Positions 14,058 through 15,240 of a stretch of DNA of 15,240 nucleotides are shown piece after piece. The DNA lies in assembly GCA_003542655.1 (NCBI GenBank), contig DPKF01000074.1:1-15240 (forward strand). Direction: 5' to 3'. Below the pieces are notes generated by a model. It ran no database searches. It saw only the letters and a program-made list of their open reading frames with translations, and had not been told where the DNA came from. The DNA is from Holosporales bacterium (GTDB taxonomy: Bacteria; Pseudomonadota; Alphaproteobacteria; Paracaedibacterales; UBA11393). Both the position numbers and the translations under genes were made by a program. Position 1 is the stretch's first letter. The number at the start of each line of letters is the position of its first letter.

Positions 14058-14999
14058 ATGCATATATTAGAAGTAAAGGTATATTTTGATTGCTATATGG
14101 ACTATTCTTTTAAAATAATATTTGATCAGTGGTTGAATAGTCTTTATGGCAGGTACTCTGAACATACAGTAAAAGCATATTCAAAAGATGTGACACAGTT
14201 TTTACAATTTTTGCAACGGCATTTGGCGGCTACGGTTACTGTATCTATTTTGCAAACATTAACTGTTCCGAGTATTCGATCATGGTTATCTTACAGGAAA
14301 GAGGCTTATCAAGTGAAATCCACTGGACGTGCTTTTTCAAGTGTGAAGATGTTTTTTATCTTTTTACAAAAGCATAAGCATATTCAAAAATCACCCTTTG
14401 ATGTGATGCGTCCACCGAAAACACAAAAAACATTACCAAGACCTTTGTCCCAAGAGCAAATTTTTGATATGTTTGAAAATATTCCACAATTATCTGATGA
14501 ACCATGGGTAGGCCTTAGAGATAAAGCATTTTTCATGTTGATATACAGTGTTGGGCTGCGCATTAATGAAGCTTTGCAACTTAACCAAGGCTGCCTTATA
14601 TCGCAAGCTCTTTTGATAAAAGGAAAAGGGGGAAAACAAAGATCTGTTCCCTTCATGGAGACTGTAAGAGCAGCCCTTAATAATTATCTTCATTTATGTC
14701 CCTACGCTAAAGGAAATAATTATCCTCTATTTTATGGCATTAAGGGGGGGCGTTTTGGTGTAACGACGGCAGAGCGTCAATTACAACGGTATCGCGCAAT
14801 TGCTAATTTGCCGGAATCTGCAACACCACATGCGCTGCGCCATTCGTGTGCTACGCACTTAATTGAAAGTTCTGATGATTTGCGTGCCGTTCAAGAGCTT
14901 TTAGGACATGCAAGTTTATCAACAACACAAATTTATACGCAAGTTGATAAAAAAAAATTACTCTCAACGTATTTAGATGTCCATCCACGCAGTAAATAA
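14058..14999 (+). CDS. xerC: XerC-like tyrosine recombinase
   Basis: A tyrosine site-specific recombinase of the Xer type, which with XerD resolves chromosome dimers at dif at the end of replication. The N-terminal SAM-like core-binding domain (about residues 18-110, with YSEHTVKAYSKDVTQFLQFL) precedes the catalytic domain. All active-site residues are present: R168 (GLRINEAL), K190 (GKGGK), H258 and R261 (HALRH), H284 (GHASLSTTQIYT) and nucleophile Y293. The C-terminal STTQIYTQVD...YLDVHPRSK fits XerC better than XerD. The start is uncertain: ATG 14058 gives 313 residues, but residue 14 (ATG 14097) matches where the family usually begins; neither has a good ribosome site. No dif-like site was seen nearby. 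The decayed IS just downstream does not disturb the gene. A phage- or element-type integrase is unlikely given length and tail. Confidence 0.85.
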   Translation: MHILEVKVYFDCYMDYSFKIIFDQWLNSLYGRYSEHTVKAYSKDVTQFLQFLQRHLAATVTVSILQTLTVPSIRSWLSYRKEAYQVKSTGRAFSSVKMFFIFLQKHKHIQKSPFDVMRPPKTQKTLPRPLSQEQIFDMFENIPQLSDEPWVGLRDKAFFMLIYSVGLRINEALQLNQGCLISQALLIKGKGGKQRSVPFMETVRAALNNYLHLCPYAKGNNYPLFYGIKGGRFGVTTAERQLQRYRAIANLPESATPHALRHSCATHLIESSDDLRAVQELLGHASLSTTQIYTQVDKKKLLSTYLDVHPRSK

Positions 15000-15058
15000 A
15001 GAGTTTTCGTTGCCCCTTGTTCTGGATTAATTTTTTATAAAAAAATAGATGGTAGATT
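15000..15058. other. Gap between xerC and the decayed IS
   Basis: AT-rich spacer after the xerC stop. It holds no convincing terminator hairpin, only a T-run at about 15029-15036. It contains the left copy of a 17-base imperfect direct repeat. Confidence 0.4.
15014..15030 (+). repeat. Imperfect 17-base direct repeat, left copy
   Basis: CCCTTGTTCTGGATTAA here matches CCCTAATTCTGGATTAA at 15206-15222 in 15 of 17 positions, same orientation, 192 bases apart. It lies outside the presumed IS end at 15061. Confidence 0.6.
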
Positions 15059-15060
15059 GG

Positions 15061-15080
15061 GGCTGTGTTGCATGAATCAG
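15061..15080 (+). repeat. Probable terminal inverted repeat of the IS remnant
   Basis: GGCTGTGTTGCATGAATCAG reads inward from the presumed element edge, with two further G before it. Its partner at the other end is not in the window, so the inverted-repeat status rests on resemblance to IS903-group ends. Confidence 0.4.
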
Positions 15081-15093
15081 AAAATTACTTAAG

Positions 15094-15197
15094 CTAAGCT
15101 GTTGGTAGAGCAATTTTAGCAGTTTTTTTTGTGCTTTAGGCACCGTGCTTCTATTGCCAATTACTTTTTTGAACCTTGCGAAGGATGCTTCCACGAT
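15094..15197 (-). pseudogene. Frameshifted C-terminal fragment of an IS5-family transposase
   Basis: On the minus strand from 15197 the frame reads IVEASFARFKKVIGNRSTVP and then KAQKK, resembling the last conserved block of IS5-group transposases (VE...R.K..IG......Q..EA). At the run of eight T (15123-15130) homology appears to shift by one base into KTAKIALPTA, ending at a TAG (15094-15096). In-frame stops lie immediately upstream (TGA before the first codon), and the catalytic DDE region is absent. The fragment cannot make a working enzyme. Homology is short and judged by eye. Confidence 0.5.
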
Positions 15198-15205
15198 TCA
15201 CAAGA

Positions 15206-15222
15206 CCCTAATTCTGGATTAA
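15206..15222 (+). repeat. Imperfect 17-base direct repeat, right copy
   Basis: CCCTAATTCTGGATTAA is the second copy of the repeat at 15014-15030 (15 of 17 identical). It begins nine bases beyond the point where transposase similarity stops, so the two copies bracket the IS tail. Confidence 0.6.
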
Positions 15223-15240
15223 AACGTTATTATTGATAGC

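Larger units (their letters stand above)
15059..15240 (-). mobile_element. Remnant of an IS5-type (IS903-like) insertion sequence, continuing past the window
   Basis: A probable terminal inverted repeat starts at about 15061 with GGCTGTGTTGCATGAATCAG, close to the IS903 end GGCTTTGTTGAATAAATC as I recall it. Just inside it, on the minus strand, is a decayed transposase C-terminus, the arrangement expected at the right end of an IS5-family element. The transposase frame is broken and its homology stops near 15197, so this copy is dead or rearranged. The family assignment rests on short matches, and the other end is not in the window. Confidence 0.5.

Noticed and set aside
1..15240. tRNA, rRNA, riboswitch or CRISPR array
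   Set aside because: No T-loop GGTTCGAAT-type block with a matching acceptor stem, no conserved rRNA segment and no regularly spaced DNA repeat was seen. The only regular repeat is the 16-residue protein repeat at 13201-13986, which is coding.

Overview
The window looks like a chromosomal stretch of an AT-rich alphaproteobacterium. The MidA, FtsH, GltX, FtsW, MurG, MlaE, MlaF and XerC sequences are bacterial housekeeping types. The low GC, broken-up gene clusters, short intergenic gaps and a decayed insertion sequence suggest a host-associated lineage such as Holosporales. That placement is inferred from gene content and style; no marker tree was possible.

Left part (1-5150): a MidA-type methyltransferase gene runs off the left edge on the minus strand. 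Behind it lies a three-gene minus-strand operon (3681 to 1024) for three unrecognised exported coiled-coil proteins. An outer-membrane beta-barrel gene is transcribed divergently from that operon, and a TonB-like gene converges on the barrel gene with overlapping stops. This is an envelope and secretion region and holds most of the lineage-specific content.

Middle (5156-11354): ftsH and gltX form a tight plus-strand pair. A two-gene MNT/HEPN module follows, with the exact motifs of MntA/HepT-type toxin-antitoxin systems. It is convergent with a minus-strand ftsW-murG pair whose genes overlap by one base. That pair makes lipid II and polymerises septal peptidoglycan, but it is separated from the rest of the usual division and cell wall cluster.

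Right part (11629-15240): mlaE and mlaF encode the permease and ATPase of a phospholipid ABC transporter, with no mlaD behind them. A convergent minus-strand gene encodes an unrecognised membrane-anchored protein with exact 16-residue solenoid repeats. A plus-strand xerC-like recombinase with all catalytic residues follows. The window ends in the tail of a decayed IS5-type element, with an IS903-like end and a frameshifted transposase C-terminus.

The best candidates for undescribed biology are the exported coiled-coil operon and the 16-residue-repeat protein. No tRNA, rRNA, CRISPR array or replication origin was recognised.
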